Of a DNA stretch of 64,000 nucleotides, positions 53,573 through 64,000 are shown one piece after another. The DNA comes from Anaeramoeba flamelloides (taxonomy: Eukaryota > Metamonada > Anaeramoebidae), in contig JANTQA010000029.1 of NCBI GenBank assembly GCA_027625915.1, forward strand, positions 2,790,001-2,854,000. Direction: 5' to 3'. The first letter of the stretch is position 1, and each line of letters begins with the position of its first letter. The translations under genes and the position numbers were made by a program. Below the pieces are notes generated by a model. It saw nothing but the letters and a program-made list of their open reading frames with translations, was not told the DNA's origin and made no database searches.

Positions 53573-54837
53573 ATGTACACAGACCAATCAAAAATTTATA
53601 AGGAGGGGTACCTCTATACTCCATTTGGTATGACCATCTTCTCTTTTTTCAAATGCGATTAAAAATACAGTTCTTTTTTACAATTCCAAAATGACAAAAA
53701 ATAAAAACTCTAAAAACAAAAAAATTTTTTTTTTCATATACACAATACAAATCATAGGGAACAAATGGAAAAAGAGGTATATTGTTCTTCACAACCAAAA
53801 CGTGTTTGTTTACAAAGATGAAAAATCGTATAAAAAGGTCTTGGCACCAATGAAAGAGCTAAGTCTTGAAACGTGCAAATGCAAACTTTTTAATCCGATT
53901 AATTCAATGAAAGATCATTCCTGCTTTCGAATTGATCACACCGAAGGTCATTCAGTAAGATTGTCCCACCCAAGTGTGGGCTTAGTATTTGATTGGATTG
54001 ACATAATAAAGAGCGCAATACCAAAAGACAAGGTTGAAACCGATTACGAAAACCTTGATTTTGCCAATAAAGAACAACAAGGCAATCGCCAATCCCATAC
54101 GAAACCTAAAATCCAGCAAGTAAATTCAACTTACAAATACAATCAAAGTAAACAATACAACCAAAACAGCCAAAATATGAAAAAGACCCAAAGCACTCCA
54201 AATACCAGCTACAACAATTGTTCCCAAAGCACTCAATACAACCAAAACAATCAATACACTCAAACCACTCAAAATAGCCTCTACAACAATAATCCCCAAT
54301 ACTCCCAAAATTCCCAATACAATCAAAATAACCAATACAACCAAAACAGCCAAAATATGAAAAAGACCCAAAGCACTCCATACACCAGTTACAACAATTA
54401 TTCCCAAAGCTCTCAAAACAACCAAAACAATCAATACACTCAAACCACTCAAAATAGCCTCTACAACAATAATTCCCAATACAATCAAAATATCCTCTTA
54501 AAAAAAACATTTTCCACTTTCAAAGAAGAAAATTCTTTTTTATTACCAACTCAAGACGTGTTTTTAATTCCAAATTCTGAAAACAAAGGTAAATATTCGA
54601 ACAAACAATTTTATTCTTTTTTTTTCTATTTTTTCCAAAAACAAATTTCTAGTTTTTTTTAAAATTTTTAACCAATTTCGAAAAATTCTAAAACCTTCAG
54701 AAAAAAAAATGATCAGTCATTCATTTAACAATTCAAAAAGGTATTTTGGGGACTTATCTCGTTTTGTTTTATTTTCTCAAGAAAATCGAACTAAAATTCT
54801 TCAAAATGAATCCAAAGGTGATCTACTTTGTATTTAA
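53573..54837 (+). CDS. PH-domain protein with Asn/Gln-rich tail, 3 exons
   Basis: Exons 53573-53627, 53758-54588 and 54701-54837 join in phase to 340 aa. The first exon (MYTDQSKIYKEGYLYTPFG) supplies the first PH strand, and the second continues NKWKKRYIVLHNQNVFVYKD, giving a complete pleckstrin-homology domain at about residues 8-105. It has the conserved Trp98 in the last helix (VFDWIDIIKSAI). PH domains bind phosphoinositides or proteins at membranes; the KxWKKR loop is basic, which fits lipid binding. Residues about 137-275 are Asn/Gln/Tyr/Ser/Thr-rich and include two 60-residue tandem copies. The C-terminal exon gives NSKRYFGDLSRFVLFSQENR and stops with TAA. Introns are 130 and 112 bp. 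No catalytic domain, so it is probably an adaptor. Confidence 0.85.
54128..54487 (+). repeat. 180-bp in-frame tandem duplication in the PH gene
   Basis: Sequence at 54128-54307 recurs at 54308-54487 with an offset of exactly 180 bp (60 codons). One 60-base stretch (54241-54300) differs at a single base from its partner (54421-54480). Within each unit are further short runs of Gln-Asn-Tyr codons. The reading frame is unbroken. Confidence 0.9.
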
Positions 54838-55278
54838 CAGTTCACATGACTGCAGACATAAAAGTAAGAAACCAGAAATAAAGGCAATTTAAATTTAAGA
54901 AATCTAGGAAATTTGCTTTGCAAACTTTTAAATTTTAAAAAGATTAATTTCTCATTTTTAGTTTTTTTAATACAAAGGGTTAAAATGAGACCAAGGTGAT
55001 ACAAAAAATAGTATTTTACAAAATATTATCACTCTTCAAATTAACCTGAAGCGAAGAAACTCTTTATGAAAAATACTCTAAAAAGTAAAAAAATTAGTTA
55101 TAAAAAGAAATGGCAAAAAATATAAAAAAAAAATTTGTAAAATTTCTTTAGGTTTGTGAAGGAATAAACAAATTTATTTTAGGTGTTGTGACAAAAAATT
55201 GATAAAATTTTTTTACAAATAAAAGTAATCCTTTACCAAAGAAGGTCTGAAGGAACTTGTATTTTTTTAAAAAGAAAA

Positions 55279-55515
55279 TGAAATTTGTAAAGATCTTAAA
55301 AAATTTATTTTTGTAATTTGTATTTCGACTTTTGGAAATGAATGAGTTAATCTCATTTAAACAATTTATTAATTTTGGTAAATTTTTTGCAATCCAAAAT
55401 TCATATCCTCCCAACATAAATAGAAAAAAAGTAACCTATTATTTCTATTAACAATTATTTTAATTCTTGAAAATAGTGTCTCACTATTTAGTTCTATATT
55501 GGAAAGCATGGATTT
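55279..55515. repeat. Dispersed repeat, second copy (partner at 6829-7060)
   Basis: Matches 6829-7060 at aaacaatttattaattt, caatccaaaattcat and gaaaaaaagtaacctattat. Confidence 0.7.
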
Positions 55516-55609
55516 TGTAAAAGAAAATTTTTTATTTTGTTAATACTTATAAATTCAAATAAATATCTGAAAATTTTCACTTCATTTTCCATTTTACAAA
55601 TTATTTAAC

Positions 55610-55985
55610 ACAAGCTTTGAACAAAACATTTTATTCTTTTAAGTGTTAAAAAACTTTGTAAAAATTGTTTTTATTTCAAAAATATTCTTTCTCTTGAGTT
55701 GTTTTAAAAGTTAAGATATGAGATTACAAAATCTGGAAAGAGAACTAAAAATTTTATTAAATTTATTTGAATTTATTGGTACTGATAAATTGCAATTTAT
55801 GTTTGGAAATATTTACTTGATATTCCATTTTTGAAATTATTCTGATCAAGCTTTGAATAAAGCATTGTATCTGGTCAAGTGTTAAGAAACTCTGTAAAAA
55901 TAGTTGTTCTTCAAAATTTGCTTTTTCATGGACTGTTTGATAAGAAACAGTTCAAAGATTTATCAAAAAGGATATTGAATTAAAA
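55610..55985. repeat. Two tandem diverged repeat units, with relatives near 51046-51175
   Basis: Each unit starts near caagctttgaayaaarcatt, passes gtgttaaraaactYtgtaaa, and ends near a tttattgg- or tttatcag-type stretch. A third copy is at 51046-51175 (agctttgaataaagcataat, aaactctgtaaaattagttg), and an inverted, diverged copy lies near 50350-50460. Confidence 0.6.
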
Positions 55986-56126
55986 ATTTTTTGAAATTTA
56001 TTAGAATTTATCAGTTTTTTTAATTACTGTTTTTTTCAAATTAAAAACAATCAATTTTATCTCAAAGTTTCAAAAATGAAGCTAAAAAAAATCAAGATTA
56101 CTATTTGTTGTAAAATAAATTGAAAA

Positions 56127-56293
56127 AAATTTTTATTCAACTTTCCCAAAAAAAGGGTTTTAATAATCATAAAATTTCAAATTTTTTGATTCCATAAATC
56201 AACTTAAATTATTAATTTTCTTTTAGAATTGGGAACTTTGATGATTTGTTTCTTATTCCTTGGCTGTAATTTTTGGGAAAGCTGAATGAAAAT
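56127..56293. repeat. TIR hairpin element, copy 2 (partner at 38082-38249)
   Basis: Ends aatttttattcaactttccc and inverted gggaaagctgaatgaaaat; same core as the copy in the G-alpha intron. Confidence 0.68.
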
Positions 56294-56435
56294 AATAATA
56301 TACCTATTTTAAAAAAGTATGTACTCATAGTTTTATAAAGCCCCCCCGCCTAAATTATCTGGCTAACACTTTTAAGCGGTTTGACGAACACTTTTTAAAT
56401 CATTTAGTCCTCAAATTTTTCAAAACATCTGCACC

Positions 56436-56620
56436 TTAAGGGACTAGACTCTATTATTATTATTTTTTTTTGATCGATTTCTAAATAAGGATTCCCTATC
56501 TAGAAACAAATTTCATATTGAAAACAAACAGGGGTTTTCAAATCCAAGTAATTGGCAAAAAATTTTCTTAATCTCTATTAAAATTTAGGTAAAAAAATTT
56601 AATAGAGATTAGTCCCTTAA
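56436..56620. mobile_element. TTAA-flanked MITE, copy 2
   Basis: TTAA at 56436-56439 and 56617-56620. Ends gggactagactctatta and, inverted, taatagagattagtccc. This is the cleanest copy of the family. Confidence 0.78.
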
Positions 56621-57002
56621 GCAATCGATTTTTTTTTATTTTATGTATTTTTGTTTTTAGTAATATTAAGAATTTCCCCCTTGACTCATTAAAACATCCG
56701 AAACCAATTATGATATAATGAAACACAGGCATGACTGTAATTAAAACATTGACTAGTTTTACCTTTTAAAATAAGACATTGTTTTATTTTCAAAACAATT
56801 GGCCTTTCTGAAAAAAAAAATAATATTTCGATTTGAAAAGGATTAATAATAACCAGTTTAAAGATTGTCAATCAATTATATTCTATGCTACTTTCATTTT
56901 TTTTTTTTCAAATTCAATCAAAATTTTGTTTTCAATGTAATCAACAAATTTAAATTCCCCCTTTTCCATTTACATTTAATATTTCTTTTTTTTTTCTTGA
57001 AG

Positions 57003-57942
57003 TTAAGGGACTAGTCTATATTAATTTTTTTTTGTCCAATAACTAAATAAGGAATCCTTATCTTTAAATATGTTTAGAATTGAAAATAGACATGTTTTTT
57101 CAATGTTAGAACTTTTAGTTCTTGTTTTTTTAAAATTTTATAATTCTGCCAAAAAAAGTGACTTTTAAAAATTTTTTTTAGAAAAAAGATCTTGAAAGGA
57201 TGAGTATTTTTTGATTAATTTTGGATTTAATTATTTTCTCAAAAATAATATTTATTCTCATTTTTAAAAACGAAAAAATAATTTAAAACTGGTGAATATT
57301 TTCTCCTTCACTTCTGTTCATCCAACTTGAATCTATAAAGAACTCAATTTGTTTTATCAATAATTACTTTTTTAAAAAATAGTTCTTATTCTTTTCTTTG
57401 ATTTTTTTTGACTCTGACAAAAATTTTTGGGATGGTAATTTGGGAACACTTAAAAAAACTTCAAATTCAACAAAAACAAAAGAGTGTAAACTGAAAAAGT
57501 AGATTCATGAAAAAAAAGAATGGTACAATATAAAAAAAGAAAATCTTTTATTATTAGTAAAGCATATATTACATATTTTTTTCGAAACAAACTGTTTTTT
57601 CATGCAAATCCAAAAAAACCTTTTCAGGTTTATTTTTCAAACTATTTTTTGTACGTCTTCTACAAACATAACAAGGTTTTACTTTCTTGCTCATATTTTT
57701 TTTTTATTTTTTGTATTTTTGCGAAAAGTTGAAAAAAAGTAACTTTCAAAAAAGTGAAAAAATGCAAAAATTTTTTATTTCTATAAAAACAATAACTAAA
57801 TTTAATGAATGTCATTTAGCAAGATTTCATTAATATACTAAGAAGTTTTTCACTTTGATTTGAAATCTAAGTAATTGGTAAAAAAAATTCTAAATCTCTA
57901 TTAAATTTACCTAAAAAAATTTAATATAGACTAGTCCCTTAA
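57003..57942. mobile_element. TTAA-flanked MITE, copy 3, interrupted
   Basis: The outer ends gggactagtctatattaa (57007) and ttaatatagactagtccc (to 57938) are flanked by TTAA. The middle is split by about 740 bp of unrelated A/T-rich sequence (about 57110-57850), so another insertion has hit it. The open frame at 57520-57732 belongs to that insert and has no recognisable domain. Confidence 0.68.
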
Positions 57943-58247
57943 AAAGAGAAAAAAATTTCTTTTATAAAACAATTTCTAAACAAAAATAAGATAAAACGAT
58001 ATTATGAAAACAATCAAAAGTTTTAAATTAATCTTTTTACAAAATTACTTTTATTCAAACAAAAAATAAAAATGGAAGAAATTAAACTTTTCCTTCGATT
58101 CTCAATACAAAAGAAAATAATCTATAACGATTCTCTAATATTTTTTTTTATCAATTTTTTTTTTATTTCTTTTTTTATTATTTTAATTTCTATCAAATAG
58201 TTTTATATATTGGACTAATTTCGATTTTAAATTCATTTACCTTTCAA

Positions 58248-59284
58248 ATGGATGACTATATCTGTTTATTAAGTAACACACAAGCCAAATTTATAGAATT
58301 GACTGAATCCGTTCAACCAACAATCCTGAAATATTCTGAGATTACGAATTTAAGAATAATTACAGGAACACAAAACCAATCAAAATTAATGATAAGTCGG
58401 AAAATGAACACACCAATCAACCTGATTTCAGAAGATTCTTCTCAAGTTCTTTTTATTTTTTGCACACTGCAATTACTATCAAACCAAACAACCTTTAAAA
58501 CCATTTCAAATTCTCTTTTGGAAAATGAGAATGACATTGCAAAGCTTTTTTTCCCACTGATCAAAAGACTTTTCCAAATGATATTAGAAACCCAAGCACC
58601 TAGACAAAACATTTTCAATTTTAAAAATTTTATTACTATGCAATCAAAATGCCAAGAGCTCTTATCAAAATACTCAAAACAATCAGACCCCTTGTGGATC
58701 ATAGATAAGATCACGAACGATTGTGCAGGTTTACAAACAATAGTGTCATTATTAGTTTTAATAACTTGGAGATTGCCCGATCCATTATTTAATCTTACTG
58801 TAAAAGATACTTTAAAATTATATGACCAAAGTAAGTGATTACTTTTAAATTTTATTGATTTTTTTTTAAAATTTGTTGTGTTTTTTTTTTAATATTTTTA
58901 CATTGATCCTCAGTTTACAAGAATTCTAAAGTTAAATTAGTAAAAATATTGTTTTTAATAAATGTCTTTAAGATATTTTTTTTTCAAAGATAATACAATT
59001 TATGGTTTATTTTAACTTTTCATACACATTATAAAATTAAATTTCCTTTCCAATTTTTCGCAAGTGCTTAAAAGATTTTGTGAACATTCAATCTATAAAC
59101 TTTTTTTTTTCACATTTTTTAAATTTATTTTTATTTTTTTAAAAATGATTTTAAATTTTTTTAAAAAAAAATGAAATGATTCATTTGAAATTTAAAAGTA
59201 AAATTCTAATATTTTATATGTTTGGAAAGAAATTCAAAATTTTTAATTGCTTATCTTTTTTTCATAGAAGATGTTTTTATTGTT

Positions 59285-59315
<31 letters not shown>

Positions 59316-62300
59316 TGAATTGAGAAAATACCAAGAGATATGAACCACTGTTTATAAGAACCACTTAACTGTGTTTATTCAAAGCTATTTTTGCCCTCCT
59401 TCTAACTTTGAAAGCCTTATAAATATTTTTTAGATCAGATACATTTTCTTTAAAAAATATAAAAACATAAATAATTTTTTTTTTTTTTTAATTGCAGCCA
59501 TTTTAAAAAATTGAGTAACAAATGTTTTCAAAACAATGGTATGAAAAAAATAAAATGGAAAATTATAAGTAAGATAAAACTAATACTTTAATTAATATTC
59601 CATCCACAGTAAATAAGAGTTTATTCACAATCTAATCAACATTCCAGTGCAGAAATTCTTGAGGCTCTTGTATTTATTGTTGTTTAGATTAACCACGATT
59701 TTTAAAAGTCTCTAGTCAAGAAAAAAGTCAATTTTTGGGGTAAAAAAAAAATTAAATTGATGTGACAAATGAATTTTAGTTTAATTCAACTTGGAGATAT
59801 TTCTTTAATAGATAATATTCAATAGTTTTGAAAATACACTATTTGTCTAATAAAACTACAATAAAGAAGAAAAAAATATACTAATGATAAATATGGAGTG
59901 TCATAGGTTTTACAGGATTTAAAAAAAAAAGAAAAAATGTTATAGATTTTACTCTATTCTTTTGAACTCACGAAAAACAGAACGAAAGTATCGTGGAGTG
60001 TCTTAGAATTTCTAAGTTTTCTTGAGGTTTTCTGTTTTATTTGTAAAGTGTTCTAGGTTTTTTTTACTTTAGAAATAAACCGAAAATCAATTAAAATTTT
60101 CTGTTTATTTACAAAATTAAAAAAAAACATAACGAAAATCAATCGATTTTCCAAATAAACAGTAAACTCAATAAAACCTAATGGAAAAGCAAAAAAAAAT
60201 TATTTTTTTCAATTTAAATCAATAAATAATTTTTTACTAGTCAAAATAATTGAATATCCATTTCAAATATATTTATCAAATTAAATAACCTAAAAACTGT
60301 GAAAAAATTTTTTACAACTTTTTTTACTATTAAAATTGAAAAAAATCTTAATGAAACCTGTAAAATTGGATTTTCCAACTTATATTTGAAAAATATTTTG
60401 AATAATAATTTTTGATCATAGATCTTTTCTTATTAAACAATAATGTTTATTCTAAGCAAAGTTACCAAATAGTGAATAATTAGCAAATATTTAATTTTTT
60501 TTTGAAAAAATTTTTATTAAAGCTTGTAAAGTGCAATTTAACTGTTTGATTCACTCTTATAAATCATTTGTACCTCACTTTTTTCAAACAGTGATCATTT
60601 TTTATCTTTCAAAATTTGGAATAAAGCGAAAGAGGCTATTTTTGAGAAAATTTATTATCCATTTAACTCAAAAAAAAATAATAAAAATATTGGATTATGT
60701 TTTTAAAACACTACAATTTATTCATTATTTTGTTAATAATGATCAAAATTATTTAAATTTATATAATAATAGATAATAAAACTAATAATTTATTTCAGGA
60801 TTTATAATTCACATCTATTTATTTTTATTCTTTTTTTTTTACTTTTTATAAAATTTCTAATTAAATTATTATATTTAATAGATCGATCAGAAGAAGAAAA
60901 TATTAAATGCTTTCTAGAATATTATTTTTTATTACCTTCTTATACCAGAACAATTTTTGGAAGCATTTTTTTAATAACACATCTAATTTTAATTGAATTA
61001 TCAAATCAAAACTTTATTGATGTCTTAAATATGTTTCTTTTTAATACAATTCATTTTATGGAAATAAAGCCCTACTTTGATGGTGATCAATTATTTGAAA
61101 TTATTAATTCACAAACATCTTATATTGAATTATTAATACTTTATACTCCTGTAAATTTTTTTTTCCTTTTTTTTTTTTTCCATTCTTTATTATTTATCTT
61201 AAGTAAATTCAACAGTTTTAACATCTTAAAAATCAAATTTTCTCAAAATATTTCCCGTCAACACATTTCTATAAATTCACATAAAATTTAATATAGACTG
61301 TTTTACCTGAATATTAATAATTCAAATAACCATTTTGATTAATTTCTTGTTGAAAAAAAAAAAAAAAAAAAATACCAAAAAACACTTTTTTTCAAAAAAC
61401 AAATCATAATAATTTTTCTAAATAACAATTCCAAACTCTTGTCTATTCCGGTTATTAATTTATAATTTTCTTTATTCTTAATAATAAAATTCACTTTTAA
61501 TCAAAATAATAGGTATTTTTTTATGATTGTTGGAACTTATTAAAAGGGCATGTCTTTAATTCTCAAATTGTTATTGAGGAAAAATATATTTATTTACATA
61601 CAGAATTACAAAAAATTTTTGAAAAAAATCCACAAGATAATAAATTTGATCCAAATTATCAAAAAAAATTACAAGAAAAAATGAAAACAAATCTTACAAA
61701 CAATTATTCAACATATAATACATCGAACACCCTAACAAACAATAAATATTCTACAATTTCAAAAATCAAATCTACAAATAATTACAGATCAACTATCAGC
61801 AAGATCAAAACTAATCATTCATATTCAGCATCCCTTCCAAATATAAATATAAACACTTCTACAACTACAAACATAAATATAACCAAAAATGTAAATAAAC
61901 ATACATCTTCTTCAGAATCCATTATTCCAAAAATAATTAATGAACAAAATAATGAAAAAACTCTTAATAGAGAATATTTAGAATCTCAAAATATATTTTC
62001 AAGCAATACGATTGAATACAGTTACAAAAAGAATGATCTTAATCTTGAACCAAATAAAAATATACAATTTATCAACAAACAGGAAAAAACACAATATGAG
62101 CCACAGATGGAACAAATTAATGCAAAGACAATAAACACAATTCCAAATAAAGGAAACAGCGGTAATAAAAAAGAAACCAATACCAGGACAAATGAAGATT
62201 TAGAATCAGTAATTCAATCATCCAATAATAGTGAATCCAAAGATTCCTCATCACCAAGTATCACATCTGAATATACAGTTGATCGAAACTCTATTGATTC

Positions 62301-63099
62301 TATGGATATCTCAATAAATGGCTCATTTAGAGAAACATGGGACTCATTTAGTCAGGGTGATCGATTTTTTGAAAATGATAGCATGCCTTATGAAAATTCA
62401 TTAAGTAAAGAATTTTTAAATGAACGAAACTATAAAGATCGAGGATCGTTATCACAAGAAAACACTCAAGTGAATTCTAAACGTAAAAACCAAAGCGAAG
62501 ACGAAATTACTTCAATTCTTACCAGCTATCATACATTTTATGAATTGCCAAAGCCATTACTACCGATTAACATCTCTTCTTTACAATTGCTATTTGAAGA
62601 AAACAATTCAACAAAAATTAAATCAGGGATTAACGAATATGTCCTTACTGAGGAAATGGAAACTTTGAACAACCTTGCTTTAGATATTAATATCTTTCAT
62701 GAGAATCAAGATTTTAATACACAACGAAACCTCCTTGAAACAATTATTGACACTTTCTATTTAGAAATGGATAACATACAATCCCAAATAATCGAAGAAC
62801 GAATTGATTTTTCCAATTTTTCAACATATGTTCAGAATAGTATCAACACAGACAAAAAAATATCGTCGTTATCCGGTTCACAATCTTTCCCGCTATTGAA
62901 ACAACTTGGAATACCATTTACCAAAAACCAACTTAAAATAATTACACGAAAAAATGGAGTAACGCCAGTAAAGCCCGTGTTTATTTCAGAAAAGGCTATG
63001 ATGGGTAAGGGGTCTTCCAAAAAATCAAAAAAAAAAAAAAGTTCTACCACACACCGTTTTATAAAATTAAGTTCAAGACTTAAACTTCTTCGTAAATAA
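58248..63099 (+). CDS. RhoGAP-like protein with long low-complexity tail, 3 exons
   Basis: Exons 58248-58830, 60882-61150 and 61513-63099 join in phase (donors gtaagt and gtaaat, acceptors aatag) to 812 aa. The N-terminal 300 residues are helical. QTIVSLLVLITWRLPDPLF followed by SEEENIKCFLEYYFLLPSYT and then IFLITHLILIELSNQNFIDV has the RhoGAP order: a VxxLLKxxLRxLPEPLL-like helix, an LPxxxRxxxxxLxxxL helix and a later helix near the Asn-containing segment. RhoGAPs switch off Rho-family GTPases. Where the family has GIFR with its catalytic Arg, the best alignment here reads NIFN, so it may be inactive. Residues about 340-560 are Asn/Thr/Ser-rich. The last 30 residues are Lys-rich (GSSKKSKKKKSS). 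The fold call is moderate. There is no Rho gene nearby. Confidence 0.75.
59285..59313. repeat. AT microsatellite
   Basis: A long run of AT units. Shorter runs lie near 5737-5754, 8270-8293 and 47358-47376. Confidence 0.9.
59890..60190. repeat. Compound hairpin repeat, locus 6
   Basis: Contains ggagtgtcataggttttaca, then ggatttaaaaaaaaaag / ttcttttgaactcacgaaaa, then tggagtgtcttagaatttct. It continues with a ggttttttttactttagaaa / tgtttattt..aaattaaaaa palindrome and ends aacgaaaatcaatcg. The modules match the loci at 43850 and 45690. Confidence 0.68.
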
Positions 63100-64000
63100 T
63101 TTCCATACATTTTCTACTTTTATACTATAATATTTTATACATTAGTTTTGTAATCTTTTTATTTATCATAAAATATAATTGATAATATCTTTTTAAAATT
63201 AAAAATAATATTCTTTGAATTTTGTTTCTATCTATCTTTTTTTTTTTTTTTGTTTTCCAAAATAAGATTAAGAGAATTAAATTAATATTCAATCACAAAA
63301 ACAAATATTTTAAAGACAAATTTCTTTCCAAAAATTTAATTTTCTTTTTTCCATGCAAATATGAATTAAGATTCGAAATTATTCATTTGATGATTAATTA
63401 TAAATTTATTATCTATCAGTTTTAGGTTAATTTTTTTTTAAAGATGCTTTAGTTTCAAAATAAACAGTAAGAAATATACATCCAGATTATTTTGATTTTA
63501 TTTTTTATTTACTAGAATCTTAGAAAATTTATTTTCAGGAATGAAATATCAACTTGATTAGAAGGATATTATATAAACTTCATTTCACCCAAAGGAGACC
63601 AACCAAAAATAAAAAATTTTCATTTTTTTTAAAGTATCAACAAAACTACGATTGTTAAGAAATAAGAGAAACAATAAACTTGGGATTCAAGTTAGTATTT
63701 ATAAAATAAATACCTGAACAAATTATAAATTTTAATTAAAAATTCTTATTGTCTTCAATTTTAATTTTCTAAAGAAATTGGGAAATTTTTCACTAGATGT
63801 TTTAACTAGATCCTAAAATTTTTTTTGATCATTTTTTTTTTTTTTTGGAAATGAATTTATTTTAAAAGAACATACAAAGCCGTATTTTTTGTATTTTAAT
63901 TTGGAGTGTCAAAAGTTTTTTTTTTTCAAATTGTCTTTATTAAAAAAATTAACAAAAAAAAAAACAAAATTGAATGATGAGAAAAAATTTAGTAAAAGTG
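63100..64000. other. 3' flank of the RhoGAP-like gene, no gene seen
   Basis: A/T-rich with T-runs near 63238-63252 and 63830-63846. The frame at 63222-63425 is Phe/Lys-rich and looks like chance. A poly-A signal is not distinctive in this composition. Confidence 0.5.

Larger units (their letters stand above)
54838..58247. other. Intergenic between the PH gene and the RhoGAP-like gene
   Basis: Holds dispersed repeats at 55279-55515 and 55610-55985, the TIR hairpin copy at 56127-56293 and two TTAA-flanked MITE copies (56436-56620 and 57003-57942). No gene seen. Confidence 0.55.
58831..60881 (+). other. Large intron (2.05 kb) of the RhoGAP-like gene
   Basis: Donor gtaagt after CAA A, acceptor taatag before ATC GAT. 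Contains an AT microsatellite (59285-59313) and a compound hairpin repeat (59890-60190). The frame at 60531-60776 shows no domain. Confidence 0.82.

Noticed and set aside
53691-53757. Start of the PH protein at the ATG at 53691
   Set aside because: This stretch is T-rich and ends in an acceptor (catag). An upstream exon at 53573-53627 supplies the missing first PH strand in the right phase.
54106-54510. Two long minus-strand open frames opposite the PH gene tail
   Set aside because: They are mirror frames of the Asn/Gln-codon repeat on the + strand; their Cys/Phe/Gly or Ile/Val repeats simply reflect its codons.
1-64000. tRNA, rRNA or CRISPR features
   Set aside because: No cloverleaf with a conserved T-loop, no rRNA-like block and no regularly spaced repeat array was found by eye; a tRNA scan would be decisive.

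Overview
This is a eukaryotic nuclear window from a strongly A+T-rich, intron-bearing protist. The evidence is GT-AG introns that interrupt conserved genes, a cytosolic ribosomal protein, a Ras GTPase, a heterotrimeric G-protein alpha subunit, and non-LTR and Tc1-type transposons. Every stop codon I could place is TAA and the standard code fits. RGS, DUF547, Ras, G-alpha, PH and RhoGAP modules together suggest an amoeboid protist of the Anaeramoeba or Amoebozoa kind. The species is inference and cannot be fixed from this sequence.

Six genes are supported, all on the + strand: (1) an RGS-DUF547 protein whose 5' end lies outside the window (exons ending at 868, then 5110-5323 and 12962-14104); (2) a Ras GTPase with a CAAX box (20764-27672, 3 exons); (3) ribosomal protein L9/uL6 (31217-32122, 3 exons); (4) a G-alpha subunit (36823-45257, 7 exons, 352 aa); (5) a PH-domain protein with an Asn/Gln-rich tail (53573-54837, 3 exons); (6) a RhoGAP-like protein with a long low-complexity tail (58248-63099, 3 exons). 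Exon joins were found by matching reading phase across GT-AG sites to the known fold of each protein. For the Ras, L9 and G-alpha genes the joined products have the usual family length.

The introns fall into two classes. Ten are about 100-360 bp and six are about 2.1-7.6 kb. The large introns and the intergenic gaps hold the repeats: a broken Tc1-type transposon (3267-4570), a 5'-truncated LINE with a readable target-site duplication (14677-16570), two smaller LINE remnants, and many foldback or MITE-like families. These include a 381-bp element with nearly identical 101-bp arms, a TTAA-flanked family in three copies, a family with a GC-richer core in two copies, and a compound hairpin family at six loci.

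Five of the six genes are signalling genes. RGS proteins act on G-alpha subunits, and Ras, PH and RhoGAP modules belong to the same membrane and cytoskeleton signalling world. Physical linkage of an RGS gene and a G-alpha gene is worth noting, but a functional link is inference. No tRNA, rRNA, CRISPR array or bacterial operon structure was seen.
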